58,731 bases of DNA from an uncultured bacterium (GTDB lineage Bacteria > Vulcanimicrobiota > Vulcanimicrobiia > Vulcanimicrobiales > Vulcanimicrobiaceae). Shown here one piece after another: positions 25,656 through 33,776 of the stretch. Positions within the stretch are counted from its first letter, which is position 1. Each line of letters starts with the position of its first letter. The notes beneath the pieces were generated by a model. It made no database searches and was not told where the DNA came from. It saw nothing but the letters and a program-made list of their open reading frames with translations. The stretch spans positions 1-58,731 of the forward strand of contig CAIKPM010000030.1 in assembly GCA_903829325.1 (NCBI GenBank), given 5' to 3'. The translations under genes were made by a program, and so were the position numbers.

Positions 25656-26411
25656 TTAGAGGCTGAGATCGTCGTCGAACATGATTGGTCCAGTCAGCTG
25701 CTCGCTGGGCGCAATCGAACGGTTGCCATTGCCACGGCGTTGTTGCTGCTGCTGTTCTTGTAAGACGATATGCGGCACTAATTCGCGTAATTCGGTGAAT
25801 TCATCGGCTGCGTCGAGCAATTCATCCGATGCGCGCGCGGGGAACGAGCGCGGGTGTTCGGGGCTGGCATTATACGCCAAGGGGGTTTGCGTTGCGACAA
25901 CTTGCACACGCACGCCGCGCATCCCGACCGCACGAACCACCGGGACAAAATCCGAATCGCCCGAGACTAAGATCTGGCGATCGCAACGATCGGCGAGGGT
26001 TAACATATCGATCGCTAATTCGATGTCCAAATCGGCTTTGGTGTTGCCGTCAGCGAAGACTTTGACGGGTTTCTTCACCACTTGATAGCCATTGCGGTTG
26101 AGCATACGAATGAAGCCTTGTTGTTGTGCGCGTTTGCGCTCTGTTTCGGCGGGATCCGGTGGTGTATACACGGCACCACCGTCGACTAAGCGGGCGCGGC
26201 GCAAGCTCTGCAAGAGCGCAAACCCGTCGTCGGTCCATTCGCCGATGTAATACAGCGCACGAACGAGCGTGCGGCCACCAGTCAAAGCACCGAGTAAGCG
26301 CTTGAAATCAACCCGAACGCCGAGGCCTTCGTACGTTGCTTTTGCAAAATTCCAACCATCGATAAAAATTGCGACACGCTCTGACGAGTGTGCGCTCTGA
26401 AAATGCGACAT
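25656..26411 (-). CDS. NYN-domain (LabA/DUF88-like) protein
   Basis: A 251-residue protein with a NYN/PIN-like fold over about residues 11-170, the class of putative metal-dependent RNases. The conserved acids are in FIDGWNFAKA, NTKADLDIELAIDML and LVSGDSDFVPVVR. YYIGEWTDDG and KPVKVFADG lie between. The C-terminal 80 residues are low-complexity with a run of seven glutamines and an acidic tip FDDDLSL. The promoter upstream predicts an mRNA leader of only a few bases. It is transcribed alone. Its targets are unknown; roles in RNA turnover are known only for relatives. Confidence 0.85.
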   Translation of the reverse strand: MSHFQSAHSSERVAIFIDGWNFAKATYEGLGVRVDFKRLLGALTGGRTLVRALYYIGEWTDDGFALLQSLRRARLVDGGAVYTPPDPAETERKRAQQQGFIRMLNRNGYQVVKKPVKVFADGNTKADLDIELAIDMLTLADRCDRQILVSGDSDFVPVVRAVGMRGVRVQVVATQTPLAYNASPEHPRSFPARASDELLDAADEFTELRELVPHIVLQEQQQQQRRGNGNRSIAPSEQLTGPIMFDDDLSL

Positions 26412-26423
26412 TTGTCATACCTT

Positions 26424-26452
26424 TATATGAAAGGAGCGACCAAGCATGTAAA
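26424..26452 (-). promoter_or_regulatory. promoter of the NYN gene
   Basis: On the minus strand TTTACA (26452-26447) and CATATA (26429-26424) are 17 bp apart. The -10 box ends 12 bp before the ATG, so the leader would be about six bases. An AAAGG sequence lies in that gap, but most of it would not be transcribed. Confidence 0.5.
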
Positions 26453-26562
26453 CAGGTCTGGCCGCTTATAATAAGTCCGACGATCTCTTACACAGATTAC
26501 CCGAGTGACCTTTTCCTCAGTATCGGCTCAAAGGAGTATCAAGCAGAGATGCAGACGCAATC

Positions 26563-27384
26563 TTGATAAAACCCAAAAGCCCGGTGGTGTACGTCTTGCG
26601 TTGTGCTGATGGGTCACTCTATACCGGGTGGACGAGCAATTTAGCGCAGCGGGTTGCGCAGCATCGTACCGGGCGAGCGGCGCGGTATACGCGCTCGCGT
26701 TTGCCGTGTGAGCTCTTGGCGTATTGGTGCGTGGCTGATCGGTCGGCTGCGTTGCGCGCAGAAGCCGCATTTAAGCGCTTAACGCGCGCAGAAAAAATCG
26801 TCGCGCTGAGCGAGACCAAGGTGCTGGGCTACGCGATCCGCAAGGCTCCCTTTGTAGAAATGCCCTCTTGTTGTTCAGTAAGGAAAGACATGCCTGACTA
26901 CCTTCCACCACTCGAAAAAGAACTGGGTGCCTTGCTTAAGGAAGTGCGTACCCACCGAGCCCGCATTACAACTGAACATGGTGATATTGTCCTGACGTTT
27001 TTCCCTGATGATGCGCCCCGCCACGCGGCGGCTTTCGTCAAATTGGCTCGTGCCGGTTTTTACGACGGCCTCACCTTTCATCGGGTTGAGCCGGGTTTTG
27101 TCATCCAAGGCGGCTGCCCTGATGGAGACGGTACCGGCGGCCCCGGTTATCGCTTACCAGCTGAATTCAATAAGCGCCCGCATAAAAAAGGCACATTGGC
27201 GATGGCGCGTTCGAGCGAGATCAATTCGGCCGGCTCGCAGTTTTATATTTGCCTGGAAGATGCACCATTTTTAGACGGCCAGTACACAGTTTTTGGCGAT
27301 ACGCTTGAAGGTCTCGATGTGATTAGTAAAATCCGTCCAGGCGATGTCATGAAAACCGTTACGATCGAACCCGCCACTCCGTAG
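26563..27384 (+). CDS. GIY-YIG domain fused to cyclophilin-type isomerase
   Basis: A 273-residue in-frame fusion, or two overlapping translation products. Residues 8-85 are a YhbQ/UPF0213-type GIY-YIG nuclease module (YVLRCADGSLYTGWTSN, then AQRVAQH and EAAFKRLTRAEK). Residues about 125-270 are a cyclophilin peptidyl-prolyl isomerase: GDIVLTFFPDDAP, FHRVEPGFVIQGGCP with the catalytic Arg, and SAGSQFYICLEDAP. An internal ATG at 26890 (residue 110) follows AAGGA with good spacing, so the isomerase could also be made alone. The main start is a TTG at 26563. GIY-YIG modules cut DNA; the isomerase helps protein folding. Confidence 0.82.
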   Translation: MIKPKSPVVYVLRCADGSLYTGWTSNLAQRVAQHRTGRAARYTRSRLPCELLAYWCVADRSAALRAEAAFKRLTRAEKIVALSETKVLGYAIRKAPFVEMPSCCSVRKDMPDYLPPLEKELGALLKEVRTHRARITTEHGDIVLTFFPDDAPRHAAAFVKLARAGFYDGLTFHRVEPGFVIQGGCPDGDGTGGPGYRLPAEFNKRPHKKGTLAMARSSEINSAGSQFYICLEDAPFLDGQYTVFGDTLEGLDVISKIRPGDVMKTVTIEPATP

Positions 27385-27401
27385 AGCCAGCACAACGCTT
27401 G

Positions 27402-27453
27402 TCGATTATGTAAAAGGCCTTCTTTTTATGAAGAAGGCCTTTTACATAATCGA
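27402..27453. terminator. bidirectional terminator, 23-bp perfect stem
   Basis: Arms 27402-27424 and 27431-27453 are perfectly complementary around a six-base loop. A- and T-rich ends let it work in both directions, for the cyclophilin gene on the plus strand and the chemoreceptor on the minus strand. The right arm includes the last codons and the stop codon (27442-27444) of the chemoreceptor. Confidence 0.85.
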
Positions 27454-29325
27454 GGTGTCGGCGATGGTGCTAATATAGAGCTCTTTGCCTTCGTGGGCAG
27501 ATTGATTTGCTTGTTCGACTGCGTGCAAAATATCGACGAGACTGGTGGTGATGCGCGCCATGGAGCTTGCGGCGGATTGCATGTTTGCCGAGATATCGCG
27601 CGTGACGGCGCCTTGTTCTTTGACGGCATCAGCGGTGTGCACAACAGCTTCCTCAACCGAACCGATCGATTGACGGATCGAAGAGAGTCCATCGACAACT
27701 TCGTTCGCGACGGTCTGCATTTGTAAAATCTCTTCGCCGATTGTATTTGTCGCGGCCGAGACTTGTTGCGCGAGCGATTTAACTTGGTTGGCAACGACCG
27801 AAAAACCACGCCCGGCAACGCCCGCACGCGATGATTCAATACTTGCGTTGAGTGCAAGCAGATTAATTCTTTTGGCAATATCGGTGATTAAATCAACCAC
27901 GCTCGTCATCGTGCTCGCTTGCAGGCGCAAGCGCTGCGTGGAATTATCGGCGAGGTTGGCCTCTTCGATCACTTCGGCGACGGCTTGACGAGAAGAGGTC
28001 ATGCTATCGCTAATCGAGAGAATCGAGCAGCTTAATTGTTCGGCAGCAGCGGCAACGGCTTGGACGGTGTCCGAAGTCGTCCCCGAGGCATTCGCAGCGA
28101 CGGCCGAACGCTCGTTGACCGAGCTGACGGCTCCCACGATGCGGTTTAAGGTTGTATGAATAAGCTGCTCTTGCTCGTGACGATGTTCGACGAGTTGCGT
28201 AATATTACGAGCGAAGGTCACGATTTTGAACGGTCGACCATCGTTGCCAAAAATCGGATTATAGGTGGCTGAAACCCAAATATCTTTCCCTTGTTTGTTG
28301 CGATATTTCAAACACGCCGAATGATGTTTCCCTTGATGCACGCTCTGCCAAATTGCTTGGTATTCTTTACTCTCGGCGAGTGTTGCATCCACGAGAACCT
28401 GATGGTGACGTCCACGAAGTTCGCTGAGGCTATAACCGAGGATATCGAGAAAATTGCTATTCGCGTCAATAATGGTGCCCTGTAGGTCAAACGTCACGCT
28501 CGCACGCGAGCGGTTGACGGCATCCATCAAACCTTTGACTTCGAGATTCTGTAATTGGCGTTGGGTGACATCGATCGCGAAGAGGACAATGCGAATCGTT
28601 TTGCCATTGCGATCGAGAATCGGGTCATACGAGGCATCAAGCCAGACTTCGCGCCCACCTTGCCCGATTCGCCGATACACATTGGTTGCGCACTGACCAC
28701 GCTGCAGATTATTCCAGAAATTGCGATATTCGGGGCTCGTGCGGTAGGTCGGGTCAAGAAAGTAGCCATGATCTTTGCCCTGGAGATCGGCGTTGGTATA
28801 ACCGAAGGCCGTGAGGAAATTCTCATTTGCCCATAAAATTTTGCCATCGGTTTCGAAATGAATCACGCATTGCGCCCGATTGATGGCGGCAATCTGCCCT
28901 TCGCTCAGCGTCGTGTTGTGCAGGCGTTCGGTGATATCGCTCGCGATTGCTACGACTTTATATGGTCGTTTATTCTGATCGAGTATCGGGTGATAGGTTG
29001 CATGCAGCCACAGCTCGCGTTGATCTTTGCGGACAAAATAATATTCGTCGCTTTGGCTTTGGCCTTGCTGGAGTGCCTGCCAGAAGCGCGGCGAGCTGGG
29101 GCCCGTGCGTTGCTTAGGGTCGAGCAAGCGCTTGTGGTCTTGCTGCACGAGCTCACGCAGCGTATAGCCGCTTAGGGCAAGAAATTGCTCATTGGCGTTG
29201 AGAATGGTCCCTTGCAGATCGAATTCAACCACGGCTTGGCCAGCGAAAAAAGCCGCCTGTTGTGCTTGCAGCTCCTCAATCTTTTGCAGTTTTTGTCTGA
29301 TTCCCGGAGTGAAACTGACGAACAT
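27442..29325 (-). CDS. soluble PAS-domain methyl-accepting chemoreceptor
   Basis: A 627-residue chemoreceptor without transmembrane helices or HAMP domain. Three tandem PAS domains (about 25-135, 148-255, 270-375) share a motif like LDASYDPILDRNGKTIRIV and LWLHATYHPILDQN, each followed by a DIT linker. The signalling domain, about 385-625, has the conserved hairpin tip INLLALNASIESSRAG, with GRGFSVVANQVKSLA following. PAS domains of this class often bind heme, flavin or small ligands and sense redox state or oxygen. There is no CheR-binding pentapeptide at the C-terminus. No other chemotaxis gene is in the window. Confidence 0.93.
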   Translation of the reverse strand: MFVSFTPGIRQKLQKIEELQAQQAAFFAGQAVVEFDLQGTILNANEQFLALSGYTLRELVQQDHKRLLDPKQRTGPSSPRFWQALQQGQSQSDEYYFVRKDQRELWLHATYHPILDQNKRPYKVVAIASDITERLHNTTLSEGQIAAINRAQCVIHFETDGKILWANENFLTAFGYTNADLQGKDHGYFLDPTYRTSPEYRNFWNNLQRGQCATNVYRRIGQGGREVWLDASYDPILDRNGKTIRIVLFAIDVTQRQLQNLEVKGLMDAVNRSRASVTFDLQGTIIDANSNFLDILGYSLSELRGRHHQVLVDATLAESKEYQAIWQSVHQGKHHSACLKYRNKQGKDIWVSATYNPIFGNDGRPFKIVTFARNITQLVEHRHEQEQLIHTTLNRIVGAVSSVNERSAVAANASGTTSDTVQAVAAAAEQLSCSILSISDSMTSSRQAVAEVIEEANLADNSTQRLRLQASTMTSVVDLITDIAKRINLLALNASIESSRAGVAGRGFSVVANQVKSLAQQVSAATNTIGEEILQMQTVANEVVDGLSSIRQSIGSVEEAVVHTADAVKEQGAVTRDISANMQSAASSMARITTSLVDILHAVEQANQSAHEGKELYISTIADTSIM

Positions 29326-29403
29326 AGCGTAGCCTTCTGCGCAGAGAGGAAGGACGAGGGAGATGTGCTCTCCCTATCTATCTCGGCGAAGAAGGCTCAG
29401 ATG

Positions 29404-31251
29404 TTAGCTCTGGGGTTCGGCGCGGCCACCCAGGTGGGTCGCGAAGAATGCTTCAGCGGCTGCGTAGAAGCGCATGCGGTTCTCAGGGCGGGCGAAACCG
29501 TGGCCCTCGTCTTCGAAGACCAAGTATTCGACCGGCTTGCCGTTGTCGCGCATCGCCTTGACTATTTGATCTGACTCGGTGATCTTGACCCGTGGGTCGT
29601 TCGCGCCTTGGGCGATCAGCAAAGGTGCCACAATCGCGTCGGCGGCGTAGAGCGGCGAGCGGTCGCGGAGGAATTGCTCGTCGACCGCGGGGTCCCCTAA
29701 GCGCCGCTTGAATTGCGCTAAGGCCGGGGCCCAATACGGCGGAATCGAGTTGATCAGAGTCAGCAGGCTCGAGGGGCCGACGATATCAACCCCACAGGCA
29801 AACGCGGTTGGGGTGAAGGCAAGTGCGACGAGGACTGCGTATCCGCCGTAGCTCCCGCCATAAATAGCACAGCGCTGGGGATCAGCATAGCCTGCTTCGA
29901 TGGCCCAGGCTTTGGCATCGAGCAGATCATCGTGCATCTTGCCCGCCCATTCGCGGTCGCCCGCGTTGAGATGCGCCTTCCCGTAGCCCGTTGAGCCGCG
30001 GAAGTTCACTTGGAGCACGCCGTAGCCGCGATTGGCCAGCCATTGGGTATCCGGCCGGTAGCCCCACGAATCACGTGCCCAGGGGCCGCCGTGGACCAGC
30101 AAAATCAGCGGAACCGGGCCGTGGCTGTGGGGTGGCAGGGTGAGGTAGCCGTGGATCGTCAGGCCATCGCGGGCTGGGTACGAGATCGGCTGCATTTCGG
30201 CGAGGGTGTAGGGCTCGAGCGCCGGTTGGGTGGTGAAGAGCAAGCTTGCGTCGCGGCGCTTGCGATCGTAAAGATAGAAGGTTGAGGGGCCGTTATCGAC
30301 CACAAATTGCACCGTCCAGGTGGTATCGGCGAGATCGCGGCTGACGAGCTGCCAATCGCCGTGCGACACCTTGCTGAGGGCTTCTACGTCTTGAGCGATC
30401 GCGGGAGCAATGTGACTCCAGGTGCTGCGTTCGCGCTCAAAGCAGACCGCTTCGATTTCGTGGGTTTTCGGATTGGTGATGACCCCGCTGACATCGTAGT
30501 GCGGGTCTTCCGCGATGACCTCGAAGCTTTTGCTTTCCAGGTTATAGGCTAAGAGCCGAGCGGCATTGACCTCAACCGACGATACGATGAGTAAGCGTCC
30601 AGTCTGGTCAAAACCGTGGGCATCGAGCACATCCTCGGGCTCGGCTTCGAGCAAGGTTGCCCAGCTCTTGTCGGGTTGCCGCAGCCGTAAGGTCGTACCC
30701 CCATCGGGGCGGATCACGTGGGCGACTTGTACCTGGAGCTGATTGTCGGTGGTCCAGCCGGCCACGTCGCCGGGGTTCTCTACATCGAGGGTGATATCGC
30801 CCGTGCGGAAATCAATCCGATGGACGTCGAAATATTGCGGATCGCGGGCGTTGATGCTAACGAGCATTTCGTCGGGAAAATTGCGTTCGACCGCGAGAAT
30901 ATCAGCGCGTGCGCCGGCAAACGGCGTCAGATTGCGCGTGATTCCGCTGGTCACGTCGGTCAAGTAGACGTGGAAATTCTCATCGCCGCCTTGATCCTGG
31001 AGGTGGATAATTCCACGGCCACCGGGTTGCCAGAAGAAGCTACGAATCGGCCGCGTGGTGTCGTGGGTGATGGGGCGGGCGTTACTGCCGTCGAGGTTGC
31101 GAACCCAGACGTTGAGCACGCCGTCGTGGGGGGCGAGGTAGCCCAGCATCTGGCCGTCGGGCGAGATCCGCGCGCCGGTTTGTTCTGGGTTGCCGAAGAG
31201 AATGCTGCGCGGAATCAGGGCGACGTAGGTTGGTGTTGAGGGTGTGCTCAT
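29404..31251 (-). CDS. S9-family prolyl oligopeptidase-like serine peptidase
   Basis: A 615-residue peptidase with an N-terminal beta-propeller (about 1-360; WD-like motifs such as NVWVRNLDGSNARPITHD) and a C-terminal alpha/beta-hydrolase domain. The catalytic triad is visible: Ser in YGGSYGGYAVL, Asp in GANDPRVKITESD and His in DEGHGFARPENR. FRGSTGYGKAHLNAGDREWAG and LLVHGGPWARDSWG are typical of acylaminoacyl-peptidase-type S9 enzymes. It has no signal peptide, so it cleaves short peptides in the cytoplasm. Its start overlaps the MFS gene by four bases (ATGA), implying coupled expression, so the two may import and break down a peptide or related compound. Confidence 0.92.
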   Translation of the reverse strand: MSTPSTPTYVALIPRSILFGNPEQTGARISPDGQMLGYLAPHDGVLNVWVRNLDGSNARPITHDTTRPIRSFFWQPGGRGIIHLQDQGGDENFHVYLTDVTSGITRNLTPFAGARADILAVERNFPDEMLVSINARDPQYFDVHRIDFRTGDITLDVENPGDVAGWTTDNQLQVQVAHVIRPDGGTTLRLRQPDKSWATLLEAEPEDVLDAHGFDQTGRLLIVSSVEVNAARLLAYNLESKSFEVIAEDPHYDVSGVITNPKTHEIEAVCFERERSTWSHIAPAIAQDVEALSKVSHGDWQLVSRDLADTTWTVQFVVDNGPSTFYLYDRKRRDASLLFTTQPALEPYTLAEMQPISYPARDGLTIHGYLTLPPHSHGPVPLILLVHGGPWARDSWGYRPDTQWLANRGYGVLQVNFRGSTGYGKAHLNAGDREWAGKMHDDLLDAKAWAIEAGYADPQRCAIYGGSYGGYAVLVALAFTPTAFACGVDIVGPSSLLTLINSIPPYWAPALAQFKRRLGDPAVDEQFLRDRSPLYAADAIVAPLLIAQGANDPRVKITESDQIVKAMRDNGKPVEYLVFEDEGHGFARPENRMRFYAAAEAFFATHLGGRAEPQS

Positions 31252-32510
31252 GCGATGTCCGCAGTTTCCTTCGTGAAATCAGCCGACCGGCGCTCTGGGC
31301 CACATGCGGTTAGTAGGCCCACGAGCAGAAAGACGACCGTAGTGATGGCGGCTAGCGCGAGTGCGTAGTTGCTCCCGCCGTTTGGTAAGGGGAAATACTG
31401 TGCTGCGATGATGCTTTCTTGCACTACGGCTCCGGCTGCCAGAAAGTTGCCGAGCTGGTACATCATCCCGGGAAACGAGGCGCGGGCGTCGGCTGGCGAG
31501 AGTTCATTGAGGTGAGCGGGAATCACGCCCCACGCGCCTTGCACGCAAAATTGCACGAGAAATCCGCCTAAAGCCAGTAGGGGGAGTGTGGGTGCTAAGG
31601 TCCACAACGGGACGACACAAACCCCCAGCGCAACGGTGATGCCAATGGCTTTGCGGCGCCCAATCCGCTGCGAAATTGCCCCAAACACTACCCCGCCGAT
31701 GATGGCGCCGAGGCTGTTGATGACGTTCATCAGCGTTCTGGTATTGAGGTCGAGCCCGCGTTGTTTCTCCAAGAAGGTCGGATACAGATCTTGGGTTCCG
31801 TGCGAGAGATAATTGAAGCTGGTCATAAACGCGATGGCGTAGAGATAGAGCGGCCAATGTTTGCGGAAATTGCTGAACAGCGGAAAAGGCGGGGTCTTGG
31901 TGACGGATTTCTCGCGTGCCAGCCACGCTGGCGATTCGGGCACGTTGTGGCGGATATATCCGACGAGCAGTGCCGGCAGCGCGCCGACCAAAAACATGCC
32001 GCGCCAGCCGATATGATTGAGCAGTAACCACACCGCGAGGGTCGCGAGCAGAAATCCGCACGAGTAGCCTTGTTGCAAAATGCCCGAGAAGAGCCCGCGC
32101 GATTCACTGGGCAGTGTTTCGAGCGCGAGCGCGGCCCCGAGCCCCCATTCGCCGCCCATCGCAATCCCGAAGAGCGCGCGCAGCACAATAAACACGGCGA
32201 GGTTCGGTGCGAAGGCGCTGGCGCATTCGAACAGGGCAAAAAGCAAGATATCGAGCATAAGCGGCCCGCGCCGCCCGAATCGGTCGGCCAGCAGGCCAAA
32301 GATCAGCGCCCCGACGGGTCGCAGCAGGAGGGTGCTGGTAACCGCACCGAGCAGCGCGGGTATGCCGACATGAAAATCGTCCGCTATTTTGACGACGAGC
32401 AGTGGCAGCAGAAAAAAATCGAATGCGTCGAGCGTCCACCCGAGGAAGCTTGCTAAAAACGTGTGGCGTTGTACCGGTTTGAGTTGGGTCCAGGCATCCA
32501 GCAATCGCAT
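31248..32510 (-). CDS. MFS transporter of the SHS/sialate type
   Basis: A 420-residue major facilitator protein with about twelve helices. The first helix FLGWTLDAFDFFLLPLLVVK has the WxLDxxD motif of carboxylate and sialate transporters. GLLADRFGRRGPL is the loop 2-3 motif, and FGIAMGGEWGLGAALALE is characteristic of the SHS/metabolite symporter group. It is likely a proton-coupled importer of an organic acid or related solute. It overlaps the S9 peptidase gene downstream. Its leader can fold into an H-type pseudoknot. The substrate cannot be read from sequence. Confidence 0.88.
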   Translation of the reverse strand: MRLLDAWTQLKPVQRHTFLASFLGWTLDAFDFFLLPLLVVKIADDFHVGIPALLGAVTSTLLLRPVGALIFGLLADRFGRRGPLMLDILLFALFECASAFAPNLAVFIVLRALFGIAMGGEWGLGAALALETLPSESRGLFSGILQQGYSCGFLLATLAVWLLLNHIGWRGMFLVGALPALLVGYIRHNVPESPAWLAREKSVTKTPPFPLFSNFRKHWPLYLYAIAFMTSFNYLSHGTQDLYPTFLEKQRGLDLNTRTLMNVINSLGAIIGGVVFGAISQRIGRRKAIGITVALGVCVVPLWTLAPTLPLLALGGFLVQFCVQGAWGVIPAHLNELSPADARASFPGMMYQLGNFLAAGAVVQESIIAAQYFPLPNGGSNYALALAAITTVVFLLVGLLTACGPERRSADFTKETADIA

Positions 32511-32528
32511 GGCCGCTCGTTCCCTAGC

Positions 32529-32600
32529 GTCAAGGGCGAAGCCTGGGGGCTCATTTCCTGGCTGAATCTTGACCTTTGTGCCCTAGCGGGTTCATGAGCC
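32529..32600 (-). promoter_or_regulatory. candidate pseudoknotted leader of the MFS gene
   Basis: On the minus strand, GGCTCAT (32600-32594) pairs with ATGAGCC (32554-32548). Inside that loop GTCAAG (32573-32568) pairs with CTTGAC (32534-32529) beyond it, giving a crossing arrangement. Small hairpins CCC-GCTA-GGG (32590-32581) and GGC-TTC-GCC (32543-32535) fill the loops. The region ends 18 bp before the MFS start codon. It matches no riboswitch I know. Pairing is seen; regulation is inferred. Confidence 0.3.
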
Positions 32601-32693
32601 GTAAGGCATAATGCCATGAGGAAGCAAGGATGCGTAGGCACGGATGCCTCTTATCCCCCTTGCCATCATCACTGCTTGGTTACAGAGTAAGAG

Positions 32694-32722
32694 AGCGTGC
32701 CTATAGGGCTGGCGCTTTTTTT
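32694..32722 (+). terminator. weak terminator-like element in the spacer
   Basis: AGCG (32694-32697) can pair with CGCT (32713-32716), with an inner GCC/GGC pairing, followed by seven T (32716-32722). No plus-strand gene ends just upstream, so it could close a small RNA arising from the 32.6-kb spacer or attenuate the gene at 32806. The stem is imperfect and support is modest. Confidence 0.3.
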
Positions 32723-32805
32723 GTTTTGAGGGATCACGGTTTCATTCGAATGCGTACGCAGACCATTGCTCCATTCATTTCCGCAGCAATCATGTTGGGG
32801 AACTT

Positions 32806-33618
32806 ATGACTCGGGTCAGTTTTGATCCCAATCAGATTATTGACCACGCGGTAAAGTTGCTTGAGGAAAGAAATTCGAAAGCACTTTCTTGTCTGAAGCA
32901 CCCCTTGTTCCCAGTCGTGACGTATTCGCGGGTAGATGCTGGCACATATATTGAACGAACGGAACAAAAAATCAAGATTGGCATGAGCGGTGATGATGCG
33001 GTTTTGCTCAATGGTCGAGTGAAATCTGCCTCGGAGATTTTAGCGCGACAGCTAGAAACGATCGTTGCCGAGCAATATGAAAATGAGATGCTGAAGTCTC
33101 CTCGCGCATTTGAGACCAAAGCGCTCAGATTCGCAAGCGGATCTTCCGATCTCGGAGAGCGTCAACACACGGCTCAATCTAGCGATAGTCTGGCTAGTGA
33201 TGACGAGTCTCAGGGTTCCTCAGGCAACCGTGAAAGCAGTCGCTCGGGTTCCCCGATACCAGCGTTATTGCAACATGGCGTAACCGACTACCCGGTTTTA
33301 TTTTATTGTCGGTCCGGTTTACGCGAAGCTGCTCGCTCGGATGCAGATAAGCTGTTGAAGAAGTTAGGTCAAATGGCTGAGCAACGACCTGAGGTAGCGC
33401 AAGTATTTCGCAAAGAAAAACGTGGCCTCTTGTTTGTGAACCGGTCAGATGACGAATGCCTTAGCACTATTATGGAGCTACGTGAGGCGCTTCGACCCGC
33501 GATTACCCAGGACTTCGTAGTTGGTACCGAGCGCACGCTTGGCATTGGGGCCTTAAAACACAACCTGGCTGCCGATCAATCCTCGTCTGATCAGCCGCCA
33601 GATCATCTGATGGCCTAA
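32806..33618 (+). CDS. two-domain protein of unknown function
   Basis: A 270-residue soluble protein that I do not recognise. Residues 1-105 are mixed alpha/beta (SFDPNQIIDHAVKLLEE, then FPVVTYSRVDAGTYIE). Residues about 120-155 are a Ser-rich, probably disordered linker (SDSLASDDESQGSSGNRES). The C-terminal domain, about 160-250, looks folded (DYPVLFYCRSGLREAARSD, then EKRGLLFVNRSDDE). The end is Ser/Pro-rich. Codon use is less GC-biased than pepA or purM, so it may be accessory. It stands alone, and a perfect palindrome lies about 105 bp after its stop. Confidence 0.5.
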   Translation: MTRVSFDPNQIIDHAVKLLEERNSKALSCLKHPLFPVVTYSRVDAGTYIERTEQKIKIGMSGDDAVLLNGRVKSASEILARQLETIVAEQYENEMLKSPRAFETKALRFASGSSDLGERQHTAQSSDSLASDDESQGSSGNRESSRSGSPIPALLQHGVTDYPVLFYCRSGLREAARSDADKLLKKLGQMAEQRPEVAQVFRKEKRGLLFVNRSDDECLSTIMELREALRPAITQDFVVGTERTLGIGALKHNLAADQSSSDQPPDHLMA

Positions 33619-33723
33619 GACCCAGTCGAGTTTGAAGGCAATACATCCATGCAAATGTGACACGACATGTCATAATTGCAAGGCGGAATATAACCGAGTG
33701 CGATGAGCTTACCGGCAGCGTGG

Positions 33724-33755
33724 GTCTTGAGCTCCTGGATCCAGGAGCTCAAGAC
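33724..33755. repeat. perfect 32-nt palindrome
   Basis: Two 16-bp arms with no spacer, centred on GGATCC, lie between two convergent genes. Beyond it, CGGCA (33713-33717) and TGCCG (33756-33760) are also complementary, extending the structure past a six-base bulge. There is no T run, so it is not a standard terminator. It could act as a barrier hairpin, a protein-binding site or a mobile-element remnant. Confidence 0.7.
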
Positions 33756-33776
33756 TGCCGAAATATCGGTGGCCTG

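Noticed and set aside
29357-29375. Hairpin AGGGAGA/TCTCCCT upstream of the chemoreceptor as a terminator
   Set aside because: Short stem with no T run in either useful direction.
30718-31239. 173-codon frame antisense to the S9 peptidase
   Set aside because: Shadow of a well-supported gene.
32569-32612. TTGACC with a nearby CATAAT as a promoter for a plus-strand small RNA
   Set aside because: The spacing is 32 bp, far from the 16-18 needed.
32619-32722. Signal-recognition-particle RNA, 6S RNA or RNase P RNA
   Set aside because: Conserved core sequences and the characteristic pairing are not present.
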